Part shown: positions 35,958 to 45,218 of the stretch, piece after piece
How positions within the stretch are numbered: position 1 is the stretch's first letter
Layout: each line of letters starts with the position of its first letter
Origin: JBEKTW01 sp963727845
Lineage (GTDB): Bacteria; Bacteroidota; Ignavibacteria; UBA10030; SZUA-254
Assembly: GCA_963727845.1 (NCBI GenBank)
Contig: CAVSHI010000003.1
Coordinates: 248,001-312,000, forward strand
Reading direction: 5' to 3'
Length of the DNA stretch: 64,000 nt
Position numbers and translations under genes: made by a program
The notes under the pieces: generated by a model
The model's input: the letters and a program-made list of their open reading frames with translations, nothing else
What the model was told of the DNA's origin: nothing
Database searches by the model: none

Positions 35958-36983
35958 TTACAGCCTTTTCATCACTTCCTCAAAAACTTCGTCCACCGAA
36001 ATGAGCTTCATGCATTCAAGATAGTCCGCGCCGGCGCGATGACAGCCCGTCTGGCGGCAGGGAGAGCACTCAATTTTCTTGAATAGCGCAAGGTGACCAT
36101 CCTCCCGGGAATACCGGAACCAGACTTCGGGCGGCTCCGGTCCGAAGATACCGAGTGTCCTGGTGCCGACGGCAACGCCGATGTGCATTGGTCCGCAATC
36201 GTTCGAGACAAGAACACTGCAGGCCGAGAGCACAGCTGCGAGCTGCCGCACGGGAAGAACGGGAAGAGCGATAACAGGCGCAATGCAGGAGTTTGAAATC
36301 GTCTTCACAAGCTCTGTGTCCTCCGGACCGGGGCTCATAATTATCTCAACACCTAGTTTCGCGCGCAGGCGGTCAATCAACCCGACAAAATTTTCCTTCA
36401 ACCAGAGTTTGTTGGGCCAGGTTGCCCCCGGGTGCACGGCGACAATGGGGCGCGAAGTGTCCACGCCGTTCAATTCCAGATAGATACGCGCCTCACGTTT
36501 CTCGGCCTCCGTCAAAAATATTTCCGTTTTCCAGCATGTTGGTTGAACACCGAGGGGCTTGACGTATGCGTAATGGAATTCGATGGCGGAGGTTAAGGAA
36601 CCAACGTCTCCAATCGTCTGGGTATACAATCGCCCCCGGCCCCTGACATCCTTACCGATGCGAACCCGGGCCCCGCTCGCCCACGCTAGCAGCGCGCTGC
36701 GAGGGTTTGAGAAGAGGTCGACAACAACGTCGAATTTTTTCCGGCGAAGTTCCAGCGCAACTCGCGGCTGTTCAAAGATGGAACGAGTTGAAAAATCGTA
36801 CGGGATAATTTCGTCAAGGAAGGGATTATGTTCCAGCAACGAAACCGCCTTCCTGTCTCCCAGATATGCGATGTATGCCCGGGGGAACGTTTGCCGTGTC
36901 GCGCGAATGATGGGAGTCGTGAGAACGACATCGCCGATGTATTTCATTCGCGTCAGAAGAATCCGGTTGAATGATTGCATCAT
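35958..36983 (-). CDS. Glycosyltransferase family 9 (heptosyltransferase-like)
   Basis: 341 residues of the GT-B fold GT9 family (WaaC/WaaF/RfaQ). The N-terminal ILLTRMKYIGDVVLTTPIIR is the classic start, VAVHPGATWPNKLWLKENFV is the nucleotide-sugar binding linker region and VSNDCGPMHIGVAVGTRTLG with FGPEPPEVWFRY is the family C-terminal motif. It should transfer ADP-heptose or a similar sugar to lipopolysaccharide core at the inner face of the inner membrane. A late CSPCRQTGC cluster resembles that in several GT9 members. It is the last gene of a minus-strand envelope group (murA first). Confidence 0.9.
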   Translation of the reverse strand: MMQSFNRILLTRMKYIGDVVLTTPIIRATRQTFPRAYIAYLGDRKAVSLLEHNPFLDEIIPYDFSTRSIFEQPRVALELRRKKFDVVVDLFSNPRSALLAWASGARVRIGKDVRGRGRLYTQTIGDVGSLTSAIEFHYAYVKPLGVQPTCWKTEIFLTEAEKREARIYLELNGVDTSRPIVAVHPGATWPNKLWLKENFVGLIDRLRAKLGVEIIMSPGPEDTELVKTISNSCIAPVIALPVLPVRQLAAVLSACSVLVSNDCGPMHIGVAVGTRTLGIFGPEPPEVWFRYSREDGHLALFKKIECSPCRQTGCHRAGADYLECMKLISVDEVFEEVMKRL

Positions 36984-37102
36984 GCAATAATAACGAAGTT
37001 CGGGTCGATAAGCAAAGCGGTCAATGTCGCCCTCGGGACAATACCTTGACGGGAAGCACCTACAGAGTCGGCAGAAACCGAACCCCGCTCACCGTCGCTT
37101 CC

Positions 37103-39349
37103 TTAGTTCATATGAGCCTGATACCAATCGCACTTCTCCAGCCAATCATCCGTTCGCTGGATTGAGGCTTGATTTGTAATGAAATTCAGTGACCGCCAGA
37201 ATTCCATTTTTGCGCGCTGGAATTTCTTCAGATGAAAGTATGACTCACCGAGCAACCGCGCCTTCCCGGCGTCGAGAACCGGGATGCCGTACGGCCTGTG
37301 AACCGTTTCAAGCACATCGATGACTTTTTGATATTCTTTGAGACGCACAAACATCCTTGCCCTCAGATATGACAACAGCAGACCCTGAGATCGGTTCGGG
37401 ATTCCATCGAGAATGCGCACTTCGACAGAATCCGGAGAGACATTGAGGAAATAATCGCGGGCAACGTTCTGAAGCTCCCGGTCGTTGATCCCCATGAGAC
37501 GGAGCCTCACGGCTTCATCATACGGTTCTGAAAAATCGAGTGCGAGAACTTCTTGGTAGGCATCTTTGGCTGAATCGATCTTGCCCTCAAGCCAGTACGC
37601 ATCGCCGTACAAAAGCAACAGGCTCCTGACCGCTCCGAACCTCATTGAATCGACCGCCTGAGAATTTATCAATTTAATGACGGTATCGTACCGACCCGCC
37701 TGATATGCCGAGCGGACGAGTCCCGAAAAAGCTTCGGAGTTCCAGCTCTTCCCAAGGGATTTTGAAAAGAGCTCCATCGCCGCGGCAGAGTTCCGTTCCG
37801 CGAGGCGGCGAAAGCCTTCCTGATTAAGTTTGGCAACTGTCCGCACACATTCCTTTGCGAATATCGACGGACGTTTGAAATAGAACTCAACATGCTTTCG
37901 CCAATCGGCGGGAGTTGCGACGCGCAACAGAAAATGCTGCCATGATTCCACGAGCTGGTCGTAGGACTTTCCATAAACCCTTGTGGGGGATTTCCCTCCA
38001 TAGAGCTCCTTGAATCGAACCATTCCGTAGTGGTCGATCAAATACTTGCAAAACGAACCCATGAGCACGTAACTCAGGGAAGAAGAATGAAGCATGAACC
38101 CAACCGGAGAAATCAGTTCATTCGGTCTCGTCATAATGCCGAAACTTGATACGGCCGCGGCGTACTCATGCAGAGTCCGATTTCCAAAATCGTCATCGAT
38201 CGCTGTCGCAAGACCTTCCACCAGCCCCATGTTGTAGTGCGCCTTAATAAGCGGCATCCCGAATTGACCCGCCACGACGTGGACAAGTTCATGCCTCAGT
38301 GTCGATTCCCATGATTCTTTGTTAAGATGAATCTCCTTGTGCCAGGGCTTCGCAATGTTGGTCGTGCCGGTGCCGATGAGCAGACGCTTTGTGTCCGGGT
38401 CGGGATAGATATACGAATCAATCGTTTCCGAAAAATGTGTTTGAAGAGCTTCTTCCACCTGATGCAAACGGAATTCGTGCTCTTCGGACACCCATCGAAT
38501 TTCATCGTCGGAAAAAGACCCCGGCGCGTAGAAGATCCGAAAATGCTCGGTCGTATACCAGCCCGACAGTTCCTGTTGCAGGCGGGCAGTCGAAGTTTCA
38601 AAATCCAACCGGCCTCTGTAGACAAATGCCCCTACCAACAAGATCAAAAGAATAGCCATGGTTAGGTCCCGGGCGTCAAATCGAAAGTTTCTTGCAATCA
38701 AGATGATTCTGGCGAACGCGCCGTCATGAACCGATGCCGTCTCCATGATCACCATCGCCATCAATATCAACAGAAGACTGAGACCGAGCGTCAATGTCCG
38801 GAAAATGACCAGAGCCGCGGAAATCGTGAGCACTTCGTCGTACGAAATACCCGGGAAATACCCGTACACGGGATTGTACGAGTAAATTTGCGGCGAGACA
38901 TACCCGAGATACAGCGGATAGGCAAAAATCAGCGCCAGGAACCCAACGTACATAATGAAAGGTCGCCGGGCAATTGCCAGAGAGAAACCCGCCAGCGAGA
39001 CGGAAAAAATGGCGGTGACGAACGGGATCAGGAGAAAGAAAAGAAGTCCCTCGAAATAGGAACAGTTCTTCACAAAGAAGAGATTCAGCGTCGCAACACC
39101 TAACGGAATGGCGAGCAGCGTCAGACTGGCGCGAAGCATTCTGAGGATCATCGCGGGAAAATCTCCTCCGATGTCCTTTGTCCCGATGACGATGAAACCG
39201 ACGAGCCACGGGAGCAGAAGCGCAATGGCAGCAGAGAATTCGTAGCCGAGATAATTGAATAATGGAAGGCGGGTCAGCAGAACCGACACGACGAGGAGAA
39301 TGAACCCGGAGATGACGATGGGTTTTCTGGATTCTCGGGTTTTCATCAA
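37103..39349 (-). CDS. Membrane protein with gluzincin metallopeptidase (MA-like) and TPR domains
   Basis: 748 residues. About eight membrane helices cover residues 12-260. A soluble domain follows (from GWYTTEHFRIFYAPGSFSDD), containing STLRHELVHVVAGQFGMP, where His353-Glu354-x-x-His357 is a zinc-binding HExxH, and then MGLVEGLATAIDD, whose Glu is the likely third ligand of a gluzincin. The residue spacing resembles the peptidase MA family. The last 250 residues are helical repeats of TPR type (LLLYGDAYWLEGKIDSAKDA, FHLKKFQRAKMEFWRS). It would be an integral membrane peptidase with a periplasmic active site. It sits between a GT9 enzyme and a TMTC-like glycosyltransferase, so a role in envelope protein or glycan processing is possible. 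Confidence 0.8.
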   Translation of the reverse strand: MMKTRESRKPIVISGFILLVVSVLLTRLPLFNYLGYEFSAAIALLLPWLVGFIVIGTKDIGGDFPAMILRMLRASLTLLAIPLGVATLNLFFVKNCSYFEGLLFFLLIPFVTAIFSVSLAGFSLAIARRPFIMYVGFLALIFAYPLYLGYVSPQIYSYNPVYGYFPGISYDEVLTISAALVIFRTLTLGLSLLLILMAMVIMETASVHDGAFARIILIARNFRFDARDLTMAILLILLVGAFVYRGRLDFETSTARLQQELSGWYTTEHFRIFYAPGSFSDDEIRWVSEEHEFRLHQVEEALQTHFSETIDSYIYPDPDTKRLLIGTGTTNIAKPWHKEIHLNKESWESTLRHELVHVVAGQFGMPLIKAHYNMGLVEGLATAIDDDFGNRTLHEYAAAVSSFGIMTRPNELISPVGFMLHSSSLSYVLMGSFCKYLIDHYGMVRFKELYGGKSPTRVYGKSYDQLVESWQHFLLRVATPADWRKHVEFYFKRPSIFAKECVRTVAKLNQEGFRRLAERNSAAAMELFSKSLGKSWNSEAFSGLVRSAYQAGRYDTVIKLINSQAVDSMRFGAVRSLLLLYGDAYWLEGKIDSAKDAYQEVLALDFSEPYDEAVRLRLMGINDRELQNVARDYFLNVSPDSVEVRILDGIPNRSQGLLLSYLRARMFVRLKEYQKVIDVLETVHRPYGIPVLDAGKARLLGESYFHLKKFQRAKMEFWRSLNFITNQASIQRTDDWLEKCDWYQAHMN

Positions 39350-39386
39350 GCCAGACTCTATTCCGATAAAGTGCCCGTCGCCATGT

Positions 39387-41333
39387 TCAGTAGCTCAACC
39401 CATAACGAGCGGCGAGCTGCTGTGCTTGCCCGGTACGGCCGGTCTTAACATAGAGCGCAAGAAGCGCATTGACAAGTTCCTTTGGCGGAGCGCCGATACT
39501 CATTCCCCGCTCAATAAACTGAATGGCGCGTTCAGCGTCGCCTTTGCGAGCGTACAAACTCCCGAGTGCAAAGTGTGCATCGGCACTGCCCGGATTCAAC
39601 TCAATCGCCCGCCTGTAGTGATACTCTGCATGATCCTTATCCCCCTGCCCGTCATAGAGCATGGCCAGGTCGTAATGCAATCCATAAGCATTGGAATCGA
39701 TCCGCAATCCTTCCTGGTACAATTCGAGCGCGCTGTCCGGGCAATCCACTCGCGCGTACAGTACTCCCGCCTCCAGATAACGAGCGGGATTTTGCGGCTC
39801 GAGACTGATCATTTTCCTTGATACGGCCGCCGATTCGCGGTATTTCCCGGATCGATAATACGTTTCGCGGAGTTTTGAATACGCCACGATATCCCCCGAC
39901 TGAAGCTCCAGGTATTTGTTGATCAAATCGACTGCCTTATCGAATGAACCGAGTTCGTAGTAGTAACCGGCAAGATCGAAATATGGACGCGAGTAGTTCG
40001 GCTCTTTCTCAATCGCATCCGACCACAAGGTAGCACTATTTCGCCAAACCGGCAGCCGGAGCAATGAAACACATCCGCAGAGAACCAACAAACCGATCAA
40101 CATAATCTTGACAGCTCTTTCCCGCAGTGCGCCCGTCATGAGCATCTGGCTTGCACGGGCGACAACAAGACTGACACCCGCCATGGGAAGATAGAGCCGA
40201 TGTTCCAAGATGGGTACTGCAAGAGGAATGACATTCAGAACCGGCAGTAACCCGACCAAGAACCACGAGTATCCGAGGAAGAGGATCCTGTCTCTCCTGC
40301 ACGCCCACCACGCGATTCCAAGCAGCAAGACGCTGATAGCTATGAGCGCAATTTGCCACAGTGCTCCGAGTGAAGAAAAGCTAAGGAGCGAATGATGCAC
40401 GCTCAAACGGAAGGGAAAGAGAATCAAGGAACAGTTTGCATAGACAATTGCCGGAATTTGATAGATGCGCTCAATTAGGGGTGTTTTTCCGTACAGCTTT
40501 TCTGCCCCGATGAATTCGCCCAGGACGTTCAATCTTATGACGAGATAAATTGCTGAGATGAAAACGGGAACAAGCAGCCCGAACAAGAACCGCCTGGAAG
40601 AGTATCTTTGTCTCAACTTCAGCGGTTGTGTACAGCAAAGATCATACAATGGCAGGATCAGGAGAAAGAACATCGCCGGCTCTTTCGTGAAAATTGCCAA
40701 CGCAAACGAGATCATCGAGAGAACAAAATATTTAATACGCGACGGCGTACTCTGCCGGTAGAGGACATACGAAAGGACCATCAGCAGAATGAAAAAACAC
40801 AACAGCGTGTCGTTCCGCCCCGAGACCCAGGTAACAGCTTCCACCTGCACCGGATGAAGTGCAAACAAAAGGCTTCCCATCAACGCGACGAAATCGTTTC
40901 TCAACAAGACAAGGAGCAGCGCGAAACACAGGATCGCGTTCCCGCAGTGGAGAAGAATATTCGTCAGATGATAACCGAACGCATCAAGCTTCCAGATGTG
41001 ATAATCGAAGATGAAACTTACCAGCAGGAGCGGTCGATAGTAGACGCCAACTTCCCGGTGCGTAGTGAACGCATGGGTGGTAAATGAAGTCGCCAGATTT
41101 GAAAGGGACGACAGAAAATTTCCGTTCCGGGAAACAAGGTCATAGTCGTCGTAGGTCACAAAATCAAAAGTCGTCGCCTGGTAATAGACCAGGAAAACGA
41201 CAGCGACGATCACATACACATATCTCTGATGCCGCCGGAGCAGGTGAAAGATGCCGCGCCACGCCGGGAGCCCGGCTTCGGTGAGATCCTGGGATACCTG
41301 GGGGGATAGTTCAGGAGAATGCATACTCTCCAC
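39387..41333 (-). CDS. TMTC-like membrane glycosyltransferase with TPR repeats
   Basis: 648 residues. The N-terminal half has about 10 membrane helices in the GT-C pattern: an early luminal loop with DFVTYDDYDLVSRN (acidic DD motif typical of Asp-based GT-C catalysis) and LFALHPVQVEAVTWVSGRND, characteristic of TMTC/O-mannosyltransferase-like proteins. The C-terminal half is a run of TPRs (NYSRPYFDLAGYYYELGSFD, AYGLHYDLAMLYDGQGDKDH, SADAHFALGSLYARKGDAER). Such proteins are expected to transfer a sugar from a lipid carrier to protein or lipid on the periplasmic side. It is followed 37 bases on by the metallopeptidase gene. Confidence 0.82.
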   Translation of the reverse strand: MESMHSPELSPQVSQDLTEAGLPAWRGIFHLLRRHQRYVYVIVAVVFLVYYQATTFDFVTYDDYDLVSRNGNFLSSLSNLATSFTTHAFTTHREVGVYYRPLLLVSFIFDYHIWKLDAFGYHLTNILLHCGNAILCFALLLVLLRNDFVALMGSLLFALHPVQVEAVTWVSGRNDTLLCFFILLMVLSYVLYRQSTPSRIKYFVLSMISFALAIFTKEPAMFFLLILPLYDLCCTQPLKLRQRYSSRRFLFGLLVPVFISAIYLVIRLNVLGEFIGAEKLYGKTPLIERIYQIPAIVYANCSLILFPFRLSVHHSLLSFSSLGALWQIALIAISVLLLGIAWWACRRDRILFLGYSWFLVGLLPVLNVIPLAVPILEHRLYLPMAGVSLVVARASQMLMTGALRERAVKIMLIGLLVLCGCVSLLRLPVWRNSATLWSDAIEKEPNYSRPYFDLAGYYYELGSFDKAVDLINKYLELQSGDIVAYSKLRETYYRSGKYRESAAVSRKMISLEPQNPARYLEAGVLYARVDCPDSALELYQEGLRIDSNAYGLHYDLAMLYDGQGDKDHAEYHYRRAIELNPGSADAHFALGSLYARKGDAERAIQFIERGMSIGAPPKELVNALLALYVKTGRTGQAQQLAARYGLSY

Positions 41334-41356
41334 GAGTTGTCTTCCTGATCCGATTC

Positions 41357-42619
41357 TCAGTATTCAGCCCCGGACACCCTTCGTATGTTCGCCCCCAGCG
41401 ACCCGAGCTTCCGCTCAATCCGCTCGTATCCTCTATCGAGATGGTAGACACGCAGAACCTCCGTTTTTCCCTCGGCCACAAGTCCCGCAAGAACAAGCGA
41501 TGCGGACGCTCTCAGATCCGTCGACATCACTTTTGCTCCGGTCAATCTCCTGACACCCTTCACGATCGCGACATTCTTTTGTACTTCAATCGAAGCGCCC
41601 AGGCGTAGAAGCTCGGGAACATGTTTGAAACGGTCAAAATAAATCGTATCAGTTACAACAGACGACCCTTTCGCAATCGACATCAGAGCAATCCACTGCG
41701 CCTGCATATCCGTCGGAAAGCCGGGATATATTGCTGTTGTCACATCGACGGCTTTCATCACTCTCGGAGCTTTCACCTTGATGTAGGTATCCCCGATTTC
41801 GAGACGGGCTCCCGATTCCTCAAGCTTCGCCAGAATTGAGCTGACATGGCGTGGCTCGCATTGTTCAACCCTCACCGTTCCTCCTGTCATTGCCGCGGCA
41901 AGTAAAAATGTCCCGGTTTCAATCCGGTCGGGAATCATCGACTCGTTGCAAGGATGCAACGCATCCACGCCTTCAATCTCCAGCCGGGTTGTTCCAATGC
42001 CACCGATCTTCGCACCCATTTTGATCAAAAATTCCGCGAGCGCAACAATCTCGGGTTCCATTGCCGCGTTTTCGATCACGGTTGTCCCCTTCGCAAGCAC
42101 GGCGGCCATGAGAAGGTTCCCCGTCGCTCCAACGCTCGACACATCGAAGGCGACCTTGGCCGCACGGAGCCGTTTTGCCTTTGCGATGATGTACCCTTGA
42201 TCGATCTCAACCTGCGCCCCGAGCTTTCGAATGCCCTCGATGTGAAAATTGACCGGTCGTGGTCCCCATGCGCACCCTCCCGGAAGCGAAACTCTCGCAT
42301 GGCCGTAACGAGCGACGAGAGGACCGAGGACGTAAATTGAAGCGCGCATTTTCTTGACATGTTCGTACGGCGCTTCAAACTTGTTCACGCGAAACGTGTT
42401 GAAGTGGAGCGCATGTCCATCCCGTTCGATCTCAACACCCATGCTCTGAAGAAGCTTGCTCATCGTCGCGACATCCCGGAGCTCGGGCGTATTCTCGAAG
42501 CGGTATTTGCCGCTGGCGAGTAGCGTGGCAGACATCAGCGCGAGCGTCGCGTTTTTTGACCCGCCGATGGTGACCGTGCCCTTGAGCTTGTTGCCGCCGG
42601 TCATGATGAATTTATCCAT
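41357..42619 (-). CDS. murA: UDP-N-acetylglucosamine 1-carboxyvinyltransferase
   Basis: 420 residues from the ATG at 42619 (MDKFIMTGGNKLKGTVTIGG), chosen because GGGAA precedes it; an upstream in-frame start would add 18 atypical residues. The two-domain EPSP-synthase-like fold is evident. SLPGGCAWGPRPVNFHI holds catalytic Cys116 and the Arg that binds substrate phosphate; Asp in YPGFPTDMQAQWIALM is the conserved base. It transfers enolpyruvate from PEP to UDP-GlcNAc, the first committed step of peptidoglycan synthesis. The presence of Cys rather than Asp predicts fosfomycin sensitivity. It heads a minus-strand group of envelope genes. Confidence 0.95.
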   Translation of the reverse strand: MDKFIMTGGNKLKGTVTIGGSKNATLALMSATLLASGKYRFENTPELRDVATMSKLLQSMGVEIERDGHALHFNTFRVNKFEAPYEHVKKMRASIYVLGPLVARYGHARVSLPGGCAWGPRPVNFHIEGIRKLGAQVEIDQGYIIAKAKRLRAAKVAFDVSSVGATGNLLMAAVLAKGTTVIENAAMEPEIVALAEFLIKMGAKIGGIGTTRLEIEGVDALHPCNESMIPDRIETGTFLLAAAMTGGTVRVEQCEPRHVSSILAKLEESGARLEIGDTYIKVKAPRVMKAVDVTTAIYPGFPTDMQAQWIALMSIAKGSSVVTDTIYFDRFKHVPELLRLGASIEVQKNVAIVKGVRRLTGAKVMSTDLRASASLVLAGLVAEGKTEVLRVYHLDRGYERIERKLGSLGANIRRVSGAEY

Positions 42620-42794
42620 ATGATTCCCTTTTGTGCTGGATGAGAATATACTCGAAACTACCCCAAAAAGCAATGAACCGCTGCAGCCGCGGACATCGCG
42701 ATTTCCATCACAATCTCAATGAAAAGCTTGACTCTCTATGCAAAAATCGCTTAATTAAGTATTGTAATGGACGAATTGCTAAAGGAGAAATTAT

Positions 42795-43670
42795 ATGCCC
42801 CGAACCGTGCGTGCCGGACTTATCCAATCAACGCTTGCAGGCTCAACCGAGCAGCCCATTGAGGCTATCAAAAAAGCCATGGTCGATAAGCACGTCCGCC
42901 TTATCGAAGAAGCCGGCAAGAAAAACGTCCAGATGGTCTGCCTGCAGGAATTGTTCTACGGTCCCTATTTCTGCGCCGAGCAGAAAACAAAATGGTATAA
43001 ACTCGTTGAGCGAATCCCCGACGGGCCGACCGTCAAACTCATGCAGGAACTTGCGAAGAAGTATTCGATGGTAATGGTCATCCCGATTTACGAGGAGGAG
43101 ATCACCGGAGTTTATTACAACACCGCCGCGGTGATCGATGCCGACGGAAAGTATCTTGGGAAGTACCGGAAGACCCACATTCCCCACTGCGACCCCGGGT
43201 TTTGGGAAAAATTCTATTTCAAACCGGGAAATCTCGGCTACCCTGTGTTCAGAACTGCCTATGGAACCATCGGGGTGTACATCTGCTACGACCGTCATTT
43301 CCCCGAAGGCGCACGCATCCTCGGATTGAAAGGCGCCGAAATTCTCTTCAATCCTTCCGCCACCGTTGCCGGGCTCTCCGAGTATCTATGGGAATTGGAA
43401 CAGCCGGCTCAGGCAGTCGCAAACGGATACTTCGTGGGAGCGATTAACCGCGTCGGGTTCGAAGCCCCGTGGAACATCGGTGAATTTTACGGCAGGAGCT
43501 ACTTCTGCAACCCGCGCGGCAAAATCATCGCCCAGGCATCGCGGGATAAAGATGAACTCGTCGTCGCCGATCTGAATCTGGATGAAATTCTGGAAGTGCG
43601 AAATGTGTGGCAATTCTACCGCGACCGCCGCCCGGAAATGTACAAAGAGATAACAGAGATGTTGCCGTGA
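42795..43670 (+). CDS. Carbon-nitrogen hydrolase, beta-ureidopropionase / N-carbamoylputrescine amidase type
   Basis: 291 residues of the nitrilase superfamily. The catalytic triad is visible: Glu52 (CLQELFYGPYF), Lys126 (GKYRKTHIPH) and Cys164 (GVYICYDRHFPEGARIL). The CAEQ and WEKFYFKPGN segments are typical of the amidases that act on N-carbamoyl compounds. In this context, with an aminotransferase, an aldehyde dehydrogenase and dihydropyrimidine dehydrogenase downstream, I favour hydrolysis of N-carbamoyl-beta-alanine to beta-alanine, CO2 and ammonia; N-carbamoylputrescine amidase of polyamine synthesis is the main alternative. An AAAGGAG ribosome site precedes the ATG. Confidence 0.85.
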   Translation: MPRTVRAGLIQSTLAGSTEQPIEAIKKAMVDKHVRLIEEAGKKNVQMVCLQELFYGPYFCAEQKTKWYKLVERIPDGPTVKLMQELAKKYSMVMVIPIYEEEITGVYYNTAAVIDADGKYLGKYRKTHIPHCDPGFWEKFYFKPGNLGYPVFRTAYGTIGVYICYDRHFPEGARILGLKGAEILFNPSATVAGLSEYLWELEQPAQAVANGYFVGAINRVGFEAPWNIGEFYGRSYFCNPRGKIIAQASRDKDELVVADLNLDEILEVRNVWQFYRDRRPEMYKEITEMLP

Positions 43671-43673
43671 GGA

Positions 43674-43802
43674 GAGGTTCGAGTCTTGGGTTTCGAGATC
43701 CGGGTTTTGTATTCCGAAAACACAAAAAGAAGTCTGACAATGGATATTTTGGATGAAAGCAATGATATATACTGTGTGCCTGTAACTCAAAACCCGAACC
43801 TC
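43674..43802. repeat. Intergenic inverted repeat (GGTTCGGGTTTTGAG type)
   Basis: The left arm starts gaggttcgagtcttgggttt (43674-43693) and the right arm is aactcaaaacccgaacctc (43784-43802); they match in inverted orientation at about 16 of 19 positions. The 90 bases between hold no open frame of note. Arms of the same kind lie at 47652-47694 and 49262-49575, all in gaps of the same gene series. Confidence 0.65.
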
Positions 43803-43837
43803 ACCGCTCAAAACACACGAATAGAACAGTTTACTCT

Positions 43838-45187
43838 ATGAACACACAAAATCTCAACACCTCATCCGTCCCTGAAGTTACTGCACGACTCACCTATCGT
43901 ACGTGGGGGTTTCAAAAGAACTGGAAACCTCTCCACATTGTCGACGCAGAGGGATGTTACTTCACCGATGCGAGCGGCAAGAAATATCTCGATTTTTCAT
44001 CACAGCTCATGTGCGTGACACTCGGGCACAAGAATCCCGCCGTCATCAAGGCGATTGAAGAACAGGCAAACAAGCTTGCGTATATCGCGCCGGGGTTCGC
44101 GACTGACGTGCGGGCGGAGTTGAGCAAGCTATTGCTTGAAATTCTTCCAGAAGGTCTGGAAAAATTCTTCTTCGCAACGTCGGGCACCGAAGCGAATGAG
44201 GCCGCATTCAAAATTGCCCGCATGTTCACCGGGAAGACAAAGATCATTGCACGGTACCGCTCATACCACGGCTCGACGATGGGTTCCATCGCCGCGACAA
44301 GCGATCCGAGGCGCTGGGCAATGGAACCGGCGGGGAAAATCCCCGGGGTCATCTTTGCACCGGAGGTGAATTGTTATTCCTGCCCCCTCCACCACCATTA
44401 TCCTGAATGTGAAGCCGCCTGTGTCGAGTATATCGACCACATGATCGAGAACGAAAGCGATGTCGCGGCCGTCCTCATCGAGCCGGTCGTCGGAACGAAC
44501 GGCGTCCTGATTCCTCCGAAGGAGTATATGCCTCGCCTCCGACAGATCTGCGATAAGCATGGCGTTCTGCTGATCGCCGATGAAGTCATGAGCGGCTGGG
44601 GACGCACGGGCAAGTGGTTCGCCGTCGACCACTGGCAGGTGAAGCCCGATATCCTCACCACGGCTAAAGGCATTACATCGGCGTACGTACCGCTCGGACT
44701 GTGCGCCACGACGAAGGTAATTGCCGATTATTTCGAAGACCATTATTTTTCGCATGGGCACACATACGAAGCTCATCCGCTTACGTTGGCGCCCGCAATC
44801 GCCGCCATTAACGAATACAAGCGGCTCAACCTCATCGACCGCGCGAACGAGATGGGGACGTACCTGGGGAAAAAACTCAGCGAGCTCAAGGATAAACACA
44901 GGTCCGTCGGGGATGTCCGCGGTATCGGATTGTTCTGGGCAGTTGAGTTAGTTAAGAATCGACAGACGAAGGAACCATTCAACACGTACAGGGACAAGGT
45001 CAGCGGAACGCCTCTCCTCGTCGACAAGATTGCCGCGGATATGATGAAGAACGGCGTGTTCATTCAGGCCTGGGTGAGCCATTTTGTAATCGCACCACCG
45101 CTGATAATAACAAGGGAAGAAATTGATTCCGGGGTGACAATTCTCGACAATGCACTTACAATTGCAGATGCAGTGACAAATAACTAA
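43838..45187 (+). CDS. Class III (omega-amino acid) aminotransferase
   Basis: 449 residues of the class III PLP aminotransferases. Visible: SSQLMCVTLGHKNPAVIKAI, FFATSGTEANEAAFKIARM (phosphate-binding), YRSYHGSTMGSIAATSDPRR, IEPVVGTNGVLIPPKEYMPRL... in part, LLIADEVMSGWGRTGKWFA and ILTTAKGITSAYVPLG with Schiff-base Lys277. A CYSCPLHHHYPECEAAC segment adds four cysteines, a feature of one aminotransferase branch. With beta-ureidopropionase upstream, beta-alanine to malonate semialdehyde is the likely reaction. It starts 167 bases after the amidase, across an inverted-repeat element. Confidence 0.88.
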   Translation: MNTQNLNTSSVPEVTARLTYRTWGFQKNWKPLHIVDAEGCYFTDASGKKYLDFSSQLMCVTLGHKNPAVIKAIEEQANKLAYIAPGFATDVRAELSKLLLEILPEGLEKFFFATSGTEANEAAFKIARMFTGKTKIIARYRSYHGSTMGSIAATSDPRRWAMEPAGKIPGVIFAPEVNCYSCPLHHHYPECEAACVEYIDHMIENESDVAAVLIEPVVGTNGVLIPPKEYMPRLRQICDKHGVLLIADEVMSGWGRTGKWFAVDHWQVKPDILTTAKGITSAYVPLGLCATTKVIADYFEDHYFSHGHTYEAHPLTLAPAIAAINEYKRLNLIDRANEMGTYLGKKLSELKDKHRSVGDVRGIGLFWAVELVKNRQTKEPFNTYRDKVSGTPLLVDKIAADMMKNGVFIQAWVSHFVIAPPLIITREEIDSGVTILDNALTIADAVTNN

Positions 45188-45218
45188 CAATATCTAACAA
45201 CTTAATGGAAAAATTCCG

